From the NCBI GenBank assembly GCA_902384685.1, contig CABMCU010000073.1, positions 1-53,297 of the forward strand: 53,297 bases of DNA. Reading direction: 5' to 3'. The notes under the pieces were generated by a model. That model saw only the letters and a program-made list of their open reading frames with translations, was not told the DNA's origin and ran no database searches. Position 1 is the first letter of the stretch, and each line of letters begins with the position of its first letter. The translations under genes and the position numbers were made by a program. The DNA comes from an uncultured archaeon. Lineage in GTDB: Archaea; Thermoplasmatota; E2; DHVEG-1. Of the stretch, positions 15,808 to 24,728 are shown piece after piece.

Positions 15808-15849
15808 ACCACAGTTGATTTCCCACAGTAAAAATCCCACAGTGATTTT
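15808..15849 (+). repeat. Three tandem 14-bp repeats before a TATA-like box
   Basis: ACCACAGTTGATTT, CCCACAGTAAAAAT and CCCACAGTGATTTT follow one another with exact 14-base spacing, then a partial GCACAGAGCC. CTTATAAAT (about 15859-15867) follows at once. Regular repeats next to a TATA box suggest multiple sites for one regulator, but no convincing gene lies downstream before 16060. The rest of 15685-16059 appears empty. Confidence 0.45.
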
Positions 15850-16059
15850 GCACAGAGCCTTATAAATCTAAGGTAAAAGTCAAATCGTAGTCTTCCCTTT
15901 TGATAAAAAACTCCTGATAAAAGTCCTCTATATAGTGTAGATTGGCAATCAACACACAAGGGGCGACCAATAGTACCAACACAATTAGTTTTTAAAACTG
16001 TTTGCAAACACTAAATTGACAAAAAGAAATTAAAAAATAGTATTTATGACTAATATCAA

Positions 16060-16470
16060 TCATGTATTTAATTTAGGCCATTTCCATGCATGCCAGACGA
16101 TCAAAAACGCAATTATTACCCCAACAGCTTCTAACAAAAGGTGACCGCTAAATTCTTGACCCATACTTAAAGGAAGAACTATAGAAAAAATAAGGTAAAT
16201 ACCAAAGAAAAGACCTAGAGCAGCATTTGTATAACGATTTGTTCTCTCTTTCAGGACTAATGTAAGGAACGCCATTGTTAAAGGAATAAGCCAAAAGAGC
16301 GAAAACACTATTAAAAAACCAGTATTTATCTCCATTCCCTCAAACTTACCTGCAATAATATTATTTATTACACCAGGTGCAAGAATGTACAATATCTGTG
16401 TACCTGAACAGCCTGCCGCAAGAATAATCCATAACACGGTAATTCTAAGTTTCCAAACTAATTCTTCCAT
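16060..16470 (-). CDS. 136-aa four-helix membrane protein
   Basis: Four hydrophobic segments are visible, near residues 10-32, 50-68, 82-102 and 110-128, separated by short charged loops (KERTNRY, WKWPKLNT at the end). GAAAGGAAATTT precedes the ATG at 16470. It resembles small uncharacterised integral membrane proteins; I cannot assign a function. It lies on the same strand as, and 160 bases after, another small membrane protein (16631-16900); the gap has AT-rich sequence only. Confidence 0.65.
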   Translation of the reverse strand: MEELVWKLRITVLWIILAAGCSGTQILYILAPGVINNIIAGKFEGMEINTGFLIVFSLFWLIPLTMAFLTLVLKERTNRYTNAALGLFFGIYLIFSIVLPLSMGQEFSGHLLLEAVGVIIAFLIVWHAWKWPKLNT

Positions 16471-16630
16471 AAATTTCCTTTCTCCTTTCTCACCAATAGA
16501 GAACTAATCAACCAATCATTTTAATATTTTACTATACAAGAACAATTCACAAAGAGTTCTGTCTCTTTAAGGGTAATATTATAGTTTTTTTGTATAACAC
16601 GATAAAAAAAAGAAAAAGATAAAATTGAAC

Positions 16631-16900
16631 TTACTTCTTATCTCTTCTTTCAGACTCTACACCATACCAAGACTTCAAAGCTACTACTTGTACATGAGGA
16701 GCTATACTAATCACAGCGAAAAAAAGTCCAAGCAGTAACCAAGTTGTTGACGCCAAGTGAAGATCGATCTTCAATGCTTCTCCAATGACTCCTGCTATAA
16801 TAAATAGCAAGGCAATAATTAAACAACAGAGGTTCGACCATCTCCATTTTTTAATATCTTTCCTTACTTCATTCCAATCCTTATATGGTTTACCACTCAT
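16631..16900 (-). CDS. 89-aa two-helix membrane protein
   Basis: After a basic cytoplasmic start (KDWNEVRKDIKKWRW) two hydrophobic segments cover about 24-43 and 52-70, then a charged tail. ATAAGGAGA lies directly before the ATG at 16900. A TATA-like TTTTATATATTTT lies about 85 bases upstream and an ACACAAATGTAA half-site of the palindrome is near 16944-16955. The gene lies downstream of leader element B. Function unknown. Confidence 0.65.
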   Translation of the reverse strand: MSGKPYKDWNEVRKDIKKWRWSNLCCLIIALLFIIAGVIGEALKIDLHLASTTWLLLGLFFAVISIAPHVQVVALKSWYGVESERRDKK

Positions 16901-17000
16901 TCTCCTTATACCTCAATAATATCAACTGATGATATGTTATATAATTTTACATTTGTGTTCTACTATTTACAAAAACAAAATATATAAAACTTCCAGAATA

Positions 17001-17119
17001 AGAGGAAAGGGAAAAATTAGGGGATATATGAAGAATCTGTACCCTTCCTCCTTCTCCACAATAAAACTATACTACCATCTCTATAAATGCTTTTCTACAT
17101 TTTGTGTTACATTTGTAAC
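17001..17119 (-). promoter_or_regulatory. Palindrome-TATA-stem leader element, copy B
   Basis: Reading the minus strand: the same 14-bp palindrome (17106-17119), a CATTTATAGA box, GATGGTAGTATAGTTTTATT, GAGAAGGAGGAAGGG (17042-17056) and the partner CCCTTTCCTCT (17001-17011). The stem is kept although its bases differ from copy A, which fits selection on pairing. Copy B leads towards the gene at 16900. The other direction (17120-17287) has TATA-like stretches but no gene I can support. Confidence 0.5.
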
Positions 17120-17287
17120 GTTAGAGGAGGAAATATTTATTTACTACCATTTTATATATTTCTTTGGGGGTCTGGATTCTCCAAGTAGAGTTGAGTTAAC
17201 GATTATCTTTTTTTTGCCTACCCTTTTTTAAAAAACCAGATCCCTCCTTTCCTTCAAACAACGAGTTTTATGCAATACCAGATCTTC

Positions 17288-17443
17288 TTAGTCTTTTACT
17301 TCACCTATTCCTTTACAAACAGGACATATTCCTGTTGTACCGCAACGTATACAATTATCATCTGCCATAACTCCAATAATACTACCAGTTCCATTACAGT
17401 GACAGCATTCACCACTTCCACGACAACTTGCACATACAGCCAT
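17288..17443 (-). CDS. 51-aa DnaJ-type zinc-finger protein
   Basis: ATG 17443, with GAGG 6 bases before it, opens a 51-codon frame rich in Cys and Gly. Four CxxC-like pairs occur (CASC, CCHC, CIRC, CPVC), three followed by G-x-G, as in the CxxCxGxG repeats of DnaJ. Two zinc ions are likely bound. Stand-alone forms are thought to act as chaperone or assembly factors; the role here is unknown. Promoter motif P lies 37 bases upstream, as for the C2H2 protein at 534-626. Confidence 0.75.
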   Translation of the reverse strand: MAVCASCRGSGECCHCNGTGSIIGVMADDNCIRCGTTGICPVCKGIGEVKD

Positions 17444-17480
17444 TATTATCCTCTAAATTACAAATTCAAAGCATTCAAAT

Positions 17481-17505
17481 CCTTAAAAACATATCCGTTT
17501 TCCAA
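17481..17505 (-). promoter_or_regulatory. Conserved promoter motif P, copy 5
   Basis: Minus-strand GGAAAACGGATATG then TTTTTAAGG, 37 bases before the ATG at 17443. The GGATATG-TTTTTAA core is kept; the TTTCTAA part is changed. Confidence 0.5.
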
Positions 17506-17622
17506 CCCCAATTTCCCAACGAAGATTTCCTAACGCTATATTACACAGAACCTATGACGAAAATATTTATATAAATTCACTGTCTTAACTTTTATAAAAT
17601 AAAAAGGGAGGTATTAGATAGA

Positions 17623-18045
17623 ATGAGAAAAATAATATTTTTAATAGCCTTTTGTATAATAACAAGTCTATCATTACCATTAGTAACCGCAGAAAACACC
17701 ACAAATAATACTGGACCAGAATTTGAAGTCGGTCTTTATACAAGCATAGGATTCGGTTTAAGTTTTCATGGTTTTGAAATATCGGTAAAAAACATCGGTG
17801 ATTCAACAGCTCATAATGTAACACTTACCAATTTAAGTATCGAAGGAAATGTAATTTATAATAATCGAGTTACAAAGTGGGAAAGGGATATTGAATCAGG
17901 AACTACCTTATTAGGTTCTCCTAATAGTTTATTCATTGGTATAGGAAGATTCACTGCGACAATGACAGTTACTTGCGATGAAGGAATCTTTGGTACAGGT
18001 AGTGGAAATGGTTTTATCTTTGGTCCTTTTATAATAGTACCATAA
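17623..18045 (+). CDS. 140-aa secreted protein, CARDB-like
   Basis: The N-terminus is a signal peptide (RKIIFLIAFCIITSLSLP...TAEN, cleavage near residue 23). The mature part is beta-rich, with FEISVKNIGDSTAHNVTLT, typical of CARDB/DUF11-like extracellular Ig-fold domains, and several N-x-T/S sites for archaeal glycosylation. A TATA-like AATATTTATATAAA lies near 17561-17574 and GGGAGGT about 10 bases before the ATG. It may be surface-exposed; the partner is unknown. Confidence 0.65.
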   Translation: MRKIIFLIAFCIITSLSLPLVTAENTTNNTGPEFEVGLYTSIGFGLSFHGFEISVKNIGDSTAHNVTLTNLSIEGNVIYNNRVTKWERDIESGTTLLGSPNSLFIGIGRFTATMTVTCDEGIFGTGSGNGFIFGPFIIVP

Positions 18046-18064
18046 AACTAAATTTCCCTACCTA

Positions 18065-18670
18065 TCATTCCCAAACGAGAATTATACAGAACCTACATAG
18101 TACCTCCGAATGCAAAAATCTACCAAGGAAGTCATCAATTTTGGATTGTTTCTCCTTAGGAATTGAGTAATACCTGTTTATTGATTCCTTAATTCTCCGT
18201 GTCTTCCTCCAATGATTTTTACCAAGGAACACCCTTTTCTCATGAATATCGATGTCAGTGTTGAAAACCTGCGATACCTTCGCTAGATCTTGATATGAGA
18301 TAATCCTCGATGTATTCTGCTTCATCAACTCTAAGAGGGCAAGTTTATTCTTATCCTCTAGATAATAACAGGATTTATTCTTGAACTGAGACCGTTTAAT
18401 CGAAGGAAAATATCGTTGTAATGCTCGGAGAGCATTCCGATTCTCCTCTGTATAGACATATCCTTTCGCTATAAGTTGCTTCAATAGTTCAAGTGGTTTT
18501 CCGCTGACGTACGGCTCCCGTTTGTATTTATTTGGGAGATCCTTTGTATGTTTGTAAACTGTTGTACGATCGATATGCATCTCCTTGGAAACCTGGAACT
18601 TCGATTTACCTTTCAGAATTTCCTCTCGTATTTGCTGAATATCCTCTTTAGTAAGATGTCGTATCATCAC
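18065..18670 (-). CDS. 201-aa helix-turn-helix protein, complete copy
   Basis: The N-terminal 50 residues form a homeodomain-like HTH (IQQIREEILKGKSKFQVSKE, then MHIDRTTVYKHTK). The rest is basic and has a second possible helical domain. A related partial copy lies at 21548-21746, covering the codons for about 84-147. Together they flank the peptidase gene as direct repeats. Promoter motif P lies near 18690-18712, only 19 bases before the start, so a leaderless mRNA or a later start (Met2) is possible. It may be a regulator or a mobile-element gene. Confidence 0.65.
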   Translation of the reverse strand: MMIRHLTKEDIQQIREEILKGKSKFQVSKEMHIDRTTVYKHTKDLPNKYKREPYVSGKPLELLKQLIAKGYVYTEENRNALRALQRYFPSIKRSQFKNKSCYYLEDKNKLALLELMKQNTSRIISYQDLAKVSQVFNTDIDIHEKRVFLGKNHWRKTRRIKESINRYYSIPKEKQSKIDDFLGRFLHSEVLCRFCIILVWE

Positions 18671-18689
18671 TAAGGAGCGTAAAAGGATC

Positions 18690-18712
18690 TATAAAAACAT
18701 ATCTTTATAACA
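18690..18712 (-). promoter_or_regulatory. Promoter motif P-like site, copy 6
   Basis: Minus-strand TTATAAAGATATG then TTTTTATAG before the HTH gene. It keeps the GATATG-TTTTTA core but lies closer to the start than the other copies. Confidence 0.35.
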
Positions 18713-18845
18713 GTAAGTTTGCAAAACTTATATAAAAAGATATCGAAAAAATTCAATTTTTTATTTTTAAAAAAATAGAAATATTTATAAATCATTTTTT
18801 AATCTGCAATACAGGAATTAGAAAGGAGTAAGGGGGAATGAAATA

Positions 18846-21296
18846 ATGGTTTTTAGTAAAATTTTTTCTCGAAAAAAGATAATAGCGTTATTTTTATCAT
18901 TGATAATCTTTTGTAGTTCAACAAGTGTAATTTCTATTTCTTATAATATGAACACAATTCAAAAAACAAACGAGTATAAAAAAGAAAATTTTGAAGTTGA
19001 TCAAAAATTTATTTATCAAATAATAGAAAATTTAAGTCATATATGCTATAATTATTCTCAAGGAAGAACTTATGGTACATCTGGAGAAAATTTTGCGGCA
19101 AATTATATTTATGATTTTATGGATAAAATTAATCTTAAAAACAATTATCTTGAAAAAATTTGCGATGAATCTCTTCTTTCAATTTATCCAAATATTACAA
19201 GATACAAATTAATTGATGATAAAATTCAAATAAACGGTTTTAGTCTAAAAATATATGAAAATGGTACTGCTGAATCTCCCGAATGTTTCCCGATAGCATC
19301 AGGAGCAAATAATCCAATATATGACATTTTTAATTATAATTATAGTTATAAAAATCTAAGGTTGCTTCCTGGAGATATTTTTGATACAAATTTTTTCTTA
19401 CAAAATTCAATATCATTTCCATGTAAATTAAATAACTATAAATCTATGATTATTGGAGAAATTATATTACCAAGAAATGACACAATTTTTAATAGCTATG
19501 ATGATAATAAAATAATTTTATTGGATTCAAATAATTCACAGATATTTACTAAGCAAGAAAAAGATATTAAATATCCAAAATTCGTATTATCATATGATTC
19601 CAATAATAAATATGATTCGTATGCTAATACTACATTTATTCAAGTTTCAAAAGAAAATTGGTATAAAATAAAAGAATTAGTTAAAAAAGAAAATGTTATT
19701 ATAACAAATATCATTTCTGACGGAAATATTACATTAATATATAATTATGAAAAAATTATTGAAGATAAATTTGGACCAATAGATTTTGAGTATATGTTTA
19801 TAGAAGGAATGCCCTCAATAAATCAAACATATACTGAACTTAAATGGAAAATATTGAAAGAATTTAATTTGAGTTATTATAGTCTATTATTTCTTAAAAC
19901 ATATATATGGGGTGCCATTTGGAAAATTGGAAATAAATGTCGAGGTGGCATAATATACGACAACGATAACGAGACCCATTTGATGATATGTTCATTAAAA
20001 GATTATAATTATATTGACATAAGTCAAGCAGGAGGAGCAACATGGCCATATACTCCCCTGTTTTCTATTAATAATACTATAGGTTCAAAATTATACAAAG
20101 ACGCCTGTTTAAAAATTAGCGAGAAAAAGTATAAAGTTGAATATTATCTAGATCAGAGCTATAATGAAAGTGCTATTAGTTACAATGTAGCAGGTAATAA
20201 TAGTAAATATGAGAATGATAGTAAAATTGCTATAATAAGTGCTCATTATGATGGATATTGGGGTCAATCTAGTGCAGATGATGCTGTTGGAACCTCAATT
20301 ATGCTTGGAATTGCAAAATTAATCGAGGATTATAAACTTGAATCTAAATATAAAATTCGATATGTCGCTTTTGCCGGAGAAGAGTATGGATTTCGTGGTT
20401 CTCATTTTCATAATTTATTTCATTTTAATGACAGTATCGCATATGTTATTAATTTTGAAGAAGAAGGATTTGAACAACATAATCCACCAGTTAAATTATT
20501 ATTATATTCACCAAATGGATCGATTTTAGATGCTGCAGAAATAATTCTTGAAGATATAGGTTATTTTGAAAAAACTCAAACTGAAATTGAAAGAAACAAA
20601 AAACCAGGCCCAAGTGATGAATCAGTATTTGTTAAGAGACCAGGAATTAATACTTTTTGTTTTGGAAAAGACCATAACTGGACAGATTATCATAAAACAG
20701 GTCTTTCTAATAAAGTAGGAGATTGCATTGATAATATTAATAAAAGTTTACTGAATATTGTTTCTGAATTTTCTTGGAGAATGGTTGAATATTTATTATT
20801 TAATCCAAATTGTTGGTTTACGAATATTTCATTTACATCTTTTAATTCAAAAAATAATAAAAATAATAAAAATGATTCGATAATGATACATTTCAGCATT
20901 AATTCAGTAATACCAAAAGACAAAATAATGCTCAAGATTTATTATCGAAATGAAGATAATCTGAATGATTATTATCATTTGTATCAGATAGAAAATTTTA
21001 TTATTGACTCGACTGTCTTGAAAAAAAACATAATTTTTAGTCTGAACGATAGTATAATTAATGGAGATTATTCTATAAAACTTGAACTTTACAATTCTAC
21101 TGGAAGAATAAATGAAATTATGAATATTAATAATAAAAACTATAATGACACAGCCTCGTCGAATATCCTACATCTGGAATCTTCATTGCTTCATCAAGAA
21201 AAAATATCTATTTTTAATTATGTATTTAAAAATTTTTTAAATGAAAATAATATTATAAAACTAAAGATTTTTTTCGATTACATTCTAAGGAAGTAA
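18846..21296 (+). CDS. Secreted M28-type metallopeptidase, very AT-rich
   Basis: The 816-aa protein starts with a signal peptide or anchor (KKIIALFLSLIIFCSS). The M28 aminopeptidase zinc site is recognisable: SAHYDG, SADDAVGTS, the catalytic pair in AGEEYGFRGS and a late His in DYHKTG. A large N-terminal region before about residue 440 is not recognised and may hold a PA-like insert. The C-terminal 150 residues look beta-rich. Codon use is extremely AT-biased compared with its neighbours, and the gene lies between two copies of an HTH gene, so recent transfer is likely. A GGGGG-containing binding site precedes ATG 18846. Confidence 0.8.
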   Translation: MVFSKIFSRKKIIALFLSLIIFCSSTSVISISYNMNTIQKTNEYKKENFEVDQKFIYQIIENLSHICYNYSQGRTYGTSGENFAANYIYDFMDKINLKNNYLEKICDESLLSIYPNITRYKLIDDKIQINGFSLKIYENGTAESPECFPIASGANNPIYDIFNYNYSYKNLRLLPGDIFDTNFFLQNSISFPCKLNNYKSMIIGEIILPRNDTIFNSYDDNKIILLDSNNSQIFTKQEKDIKYPKFVLSYDSNNKYDSYANTTFIQVSKENWYKIKELVKKENVIITNIISDGNITLIYNYEKIIEDKFGPIDFEYMFIEGMPSINQTYTELKWKILKEFNLSYYSLLFLKTYIWGAIWKIGNKCRGGIIYDNDNETHLMICSLKDYNYIDISQAGGATWPYTPLFSINNTIGSKLYKDACLKISEKKYKVEYYLDQSYNESAISYNVAGNNSKYENDSKIAIISAHYDGYWGQSSADDAVGTSIMLGIAKLIEDYKLESKYKIRYVAFAGEEYGFRGSHFHNLFHFNDSIAYVINFEEEGFEQHNPPVKLLLYSPNGSILDAAEIILEDIGYFEKTQTEIERNKKPGPSDESVFVKRPGINTFCFGKDHNWTDYHKTGLSNKVGDCIDNINKSLLNIVSEFSWRMVEYLLFNPNCWFTNISFTSFNSKNNKNNKNDSIMIHFSINSVIPKDKIMLKIYYRNEDNLNDYYHLYQIENFIIDSTVLKKNIIFSLNDSIINGDYSIKLELYNSTGRINEIMNINNKNYNDTASSNILHLESSLLHQEKISIFNYVFKNFLNENNIIKLKIFFDYILRK

Positions 21297-21547
21297 TTAC
21301 TCCTCGATCCAATTATTGAAGATAAAGATGTGGGCTGAAAGTGGATTGTTTAGTAAGTAATTAATATAAAACGATACCAGAAAACAATCATATAATACAA
21401 TAATAAAATTTTAAAATGGCCAATTAAAATGATGAACTAGTAACAGTATAGTCATTATAAGCGCTTTTAACATCTCTAATAGCCACATAACCTTACTCTC
21501 CAAACAACTATAAAAATGTAGCAACAAAATGTTTATAAACCTTTCTA
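21297..21547. other. AT-rich gap without recognisable gene
   Basis: About 250 bases between the peptidase and the HTH fragment. No frame, tRNA or strong repeat is visible. Confidence 0.5.
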
Positions 21548-21746
21548 TTATCCAAATTGATTAGTAATTTCAATATCTGCGTTAAAAACCTGGGATACTC
21601 TTGCTAAATCCTGATATGAAATGATCCTTGTAGTATTCTGCTTCATCATTTCCAGGAGTGCGAGCTTATTTCTATCTTCCAGATAGTAACATGATTTGTT
21701 CTTAAACTGAGATCGCTTTATTGAAGGGAAATACCGTTGTAATGCT
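21548..21746 (-). pseudogene. Fragment of the HTH gene
   Basis: From AGCATTACAACG (21746) the minus strand encodes ALQRYFPSIKRSQFKNKSCY and onward, matching residues about 84-147 of the protein at 18065-18670 with few changes, then diverges (EITNQFG) to TAA at 21548. The HTH N-terminus is missing. The fragment starts exactly where the methylase gene loses its own frame, so this is a recombination junction. Confidence 0.8.
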
Positions 21747-23877
21747 GTCCTATTACAACTGGTTTGATGTAATCGCCTATTTTTTCATCCGATCTCATTA
21801 ATTCCTTTCTCGTTATTTCATCTACAATAAACGCCTCGTTTAATCCAGTTTTTAAACCGTAAAAAATTTTATTTCCGACATAGTCTTCAATCGGTATACT
21901 ATTGGCCTTTATTTTTTTTAGAATATCATTTGCCTCTTTCCTTTGGATGTTCCAATCATTCTCTCCAAATTCCTTTTGATTTATTATAAACTGTTTACTT
22001 TTAATATACTCCTCTAAAGAATCAAAATTCAGTGTTTCCATTTTACACACTTGGATTTTTGGATTTAGTTTGTTTATTTTTCTTATTACGATTATACAAG
22101 GATAAATTGTTGCTTCTGGAAATACCTTAAGGTCTCCAAAATCAATGAAGGTTTCTATCCAATATTTACTAATAAATTTACGTAAATTGGCTCCGTAACC
22201 TGCTCTAAGCCACTTGTTAGATACAATCATTCCGAAGTAACCGCCATCTTTAAGTAACTTGATTTCACGTTCAAAGAAATATACATATAAATCGGCCATC
22301 CCATTATACACTTCATAATTTTTCTGGAGGTATGGTTTTAATGCTGAAAATTCCTCCTGTCTTACATATGGTGGATTGCCGATTACAACATCGAAACTTC
22401 CTTCTTTAAAATCTCCCTGCCATTTGAATGCATTATATTCTACAATAGTTTCATCGTCAATTACGGAATTACCATGTTTAATGTGTAAATCTATTTCTTC
22501 TGGTAATCTCCTATTTTTCTCTGCCGCTTTTAATAATAGATTTAATTTTGTGATCTCAACAGCTTTATTATCCAGGTCAACCCCGTAGAGATTATTTTTC
22601 AATATCTCCGTTTTTACAGAATATAAGCCCTGACTATCAAACATACGTTGTTTTGAACTTTTTTCAGATGAAATATTTACACGTAGATAATCAAATGCTT
22701 TAATCAAAAAAGAACCAGAACCACACGCAGGGTCTAGAACCTTAATTTTCTTTGCCTTAATCTTCTTATCTTTTAACAATTCCCCGACAGTGTTTTTAAC
22801 GATGTAATCCACAATATAGGTGGGAGTATAATATATCCCTTGCTCTTTTCTGTGTGCCTGTCCATTTGTAAGTTTTGCTTTCCCTGTTTTACTTTCCAAT
22901 AATATTTTACCCAAGTATTGTTCATAAACCTGTCCAAGAAGATCGGCAGTTATCCACTCAAAATTATAGATATATCCTTCATTTTTTGAAGTATAAAGAT
23001 ACCGAATAAGTTTCTTAATAATCTCGCCATTGATTGTTATTTTATCGCAATCATTATCCTTATTAATAGCAAATAATCCACTGTTATAGACATCATTGTA
23101 TTTTTCAAAAATCTCTTTTAACTTCGAGTATGCTCTGTTATCTGGAACTGCTACTGCATCTTTCAGTATCAAATTCTCAGGATTGATTCCCGTATCTTCA
23201 CATTTTCTGATAAAAATAAGTCGGTCAATGATTCTTTGAGTTATCTCTTCCTTTTCATTTGGTTGGTATTTCCCATGATAAATTTTTTCTATATCATCAG
23301 CTATGTACTTTCGTATTAAAATTAAATCGTCGAGAAGCGGTTTATCTATCGTAATCCTTTTCTTTAATAATCCTAGATTTTCTGCCTTCTTCAATAACAG
23401 GTTTTGTTCAAAACTTGATTTAGATAGTAATAATAAATCATGGATATTTTCAATATATTCCTCTGGTGTACTAAATACCATTATTTTCCTTTTAACAATA
23501 TTTTCTTCTTCTACACAAAATACCTTTAATTCCTCAAAATTTGTAGAGATCGCAATAGGAACCGATTTTGATAAGGCATAGGATACAACCTGTGTATCTG
23601 CATCTTTATATAATGGTACACCGATTTTTTTTACCTCCAAGAAGAATACTTTTTTATCTCCAATGTAAAATGTGTAATCAGCGAAACCTCGTTTACCTTC
23701 CCGTTGTGTCTTTTCTCGTTTTTTAAAATCCTTTTCTGTCCAACCCAGATGTTTGAATAACGGTTCGATTAGTTTTGTTTCTATAGATGCCTCAGATTCT
23801 TTTTTGTATTCCTGATAGTTTATTCTAAATTCATCAATCAGGTTTTGTACTTTTGTTTTTATCTGTTCATCAGTCAT
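21718..23877 (-). CDS. Nuclease-methyltransferase fusion (type IIG-like), 3'-truncated
   Basis: The 719-aa frame has a PD-(D/E)xK nuclease near the start (GFADYTF, then FFLEVKK with Glu81 and Lys83), a helical linker, and an adenine methyltransferase core: DPACGSGSF at 382-390 and NPPY at 501-504. This is the layout of Eco57I/type IIG enzymes that cut and methylate. The target-recognition domain should follow but the frame ends shortly after, and the last 7-8 residues (from HYNGI) come from an HTH fragment read in the wrong frame. Specificity is probably lost. It is the last gene of the operon starting at 26167. Confidence 0.8.
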   Translation of the reverse strand: MTDEQIKTKVQNLIDEFRINYQEYKKESEASIETKLIEPLFKHLGWTEKDFKKREKTQREGKRGFADYTFYIGDKKVFFLEVKKIGVPLYKDADTQVVSYALSKSVPIAISTNFEELKVFCVEEENIVKRKIMVFSTPEEYIENIHDLLLLSKSSFEQNLLLKKAENLGLLKKRITIDKPLLDDLILIRKYIADDIEKIYHGKYQPNEKEEITQRIIDRLIFIRKCEDTGINPENLILKDAVAVPDNRAYSKLKEIFEKYNDVYNSGLFAINKDNDCDKITINGEIIKKLIRYLYTSKNEGYIYNFEWITADLLGQVYEQYLGKILLESKTGKAKLTNGQAHRKEQGIYYTPTYIVDYIVKNTVGELLKDKKIKAKKIKVLDPACGSGSFLIKAFDYLRVNISSEKSSKQRMFDSQGLYSVKTEILKNNLYGVDLDNKAVEITKLNLLLKAAEKNRRLPEEIDLHIKHGNSVIDDETIVEYNAFKWQGDFKEGSFDVVIGNPPYVRQEEFSALKPYLQKNYEVYNGMADLYVYFFEREIKLLKDGGYFGMIVSNKWLRAGYGANLRKFISKYWIETFIDFGDLKVFPEATIYPCIIVIRKINKLNPKIQVCKMETLNFDSLEEYIKSKQFIINQKEFGENDWNIQRKEANDILKKIKANSIPIEDYVGNKIFYGLKTGLNEAFIVDEITRKELMRSDEKIGDYIKPVVIGQHYNGISLQ

Positions 23878-23948
23878 AAGTAAGATGTGATATTGTTCGT
23901 TTCTTCTTTAATTTTTGGCAATGACTCATCCCATTAATTCTTGATTGT

Positions 23949-24728
23949 CTATATACATTTTTTTGGGGGATAATACAATCCGATAATCATCCAGACAGGA
24001 TACATGGAATGAGTCCCAACAAAAAAATGTAAATCACATTTTTCTATCATCATTGTATAATATCTTTGATAGATTTTCTCCCATAATACTTCAGGAGTTT
24101 GATAAATATGACGCCAACTACGATACGATTGAAATAATTCCCAATCTTCACAAGTCATATTATGATTACATAAACAACTCTTTGTGCAAGAAAAATGGTA
24201 TTTGAATATATGTGGCAATTCTTCCAAAAGTGTCCTTTCTTCACCCAATAAAGTCATTTGTCTCCCTTGAATAATATCAGTATCCATATCTTCAAGAGGT
24301 TTAGTTGTAAAAAAATTATGAATAACCGATGGTTTAACAAGTCCTAAAGATGTTCTCTCTTCTTTAAAATCAAATTGTAAATCTTCTATTGTACATTTAG
24401 GCATCGATAATATTATTTTATCCCGTTCTTCCCAATTTACTGGTTTTTTTGTTAGTAGATCATCAATAATTTTAATGGAATCTGGACGAAGTTTAAAGCT
24501 TTCTTTTCTACTTAGTTTTTCATCAGTTGCTTTTTTTACATCGGCTTCAATCCAAGTGTATTTAGGTATTTTTGTTCCACCTCTAAAAGTTTCAAATGGG
24601 ACAGGATAAATTCTTATCCACTCACCATCTTCAGTAATCCCTGCTGTACAGACTACAGAACCATGTCTTTTACTACTTTCTGGATATGCCTTTACAACCA
24701 ACAATATCTTCTTTTTTTCCCAGCTCAT
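23949..24728 (-). CDS. 259-aa uncharacterised protein of a ParB-methylase operon
   Basis: The start resembles a family I have seen but cannot name: KAYPESSKRHGSVVCTAGI followed by GEWIRIYPVPF. The middle has an acidic/basic KYTWIEADVKK segment. A Cys/His cluster (FSCTKSCLCNHNMTCEDWE, about 180-198) probably binds metal. Its ATG overlaps the parB-like stop by 4 bases (ATGA), so the proteins are made together. It could be a nuclease or modification component; that is inference from context only. Confidence 0.6.
   Translation of the reverse strand: MSWEKKKILLVVKAYPESSKRHGSVVCTAGITEDGEWIRIYPVPFETFRGGTKIPKYTWIEADVKKATDEKLSRKESFKLRPDSIKIIDDLLTKKPVNWEERDKIILSMPKCTIEDLQFDFKEERTSLGLVKPSVIHNFFTTKPLEDMDTDIIQGRQMTLLGEERTLLEELPHIFKYHFSCTKSCLCNHNMTCEDWELFQSYRSWRHIYQTPEVLWEKIYQRYYTMMIEKCDLHFFVGTHSMYPVWMIIGLYYPPKKCI

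Noticed and set aside
15808-15859. CRISPR-like array
   Set aside because: Repeats are 14 bp with no spacers between them and no cas gene nearby.
15753-16007. 84-codon minus-strand frame
   Set aside because: Runs across the tandem 14-bp repeats and has no binding site or recognisable motif.
16929-17231. 100-codon plus-strand frame
   Set aside because: Overlaps leader element B on the other strand; composition is AT-driven Tyr, Phe and Ile without family resemblance.
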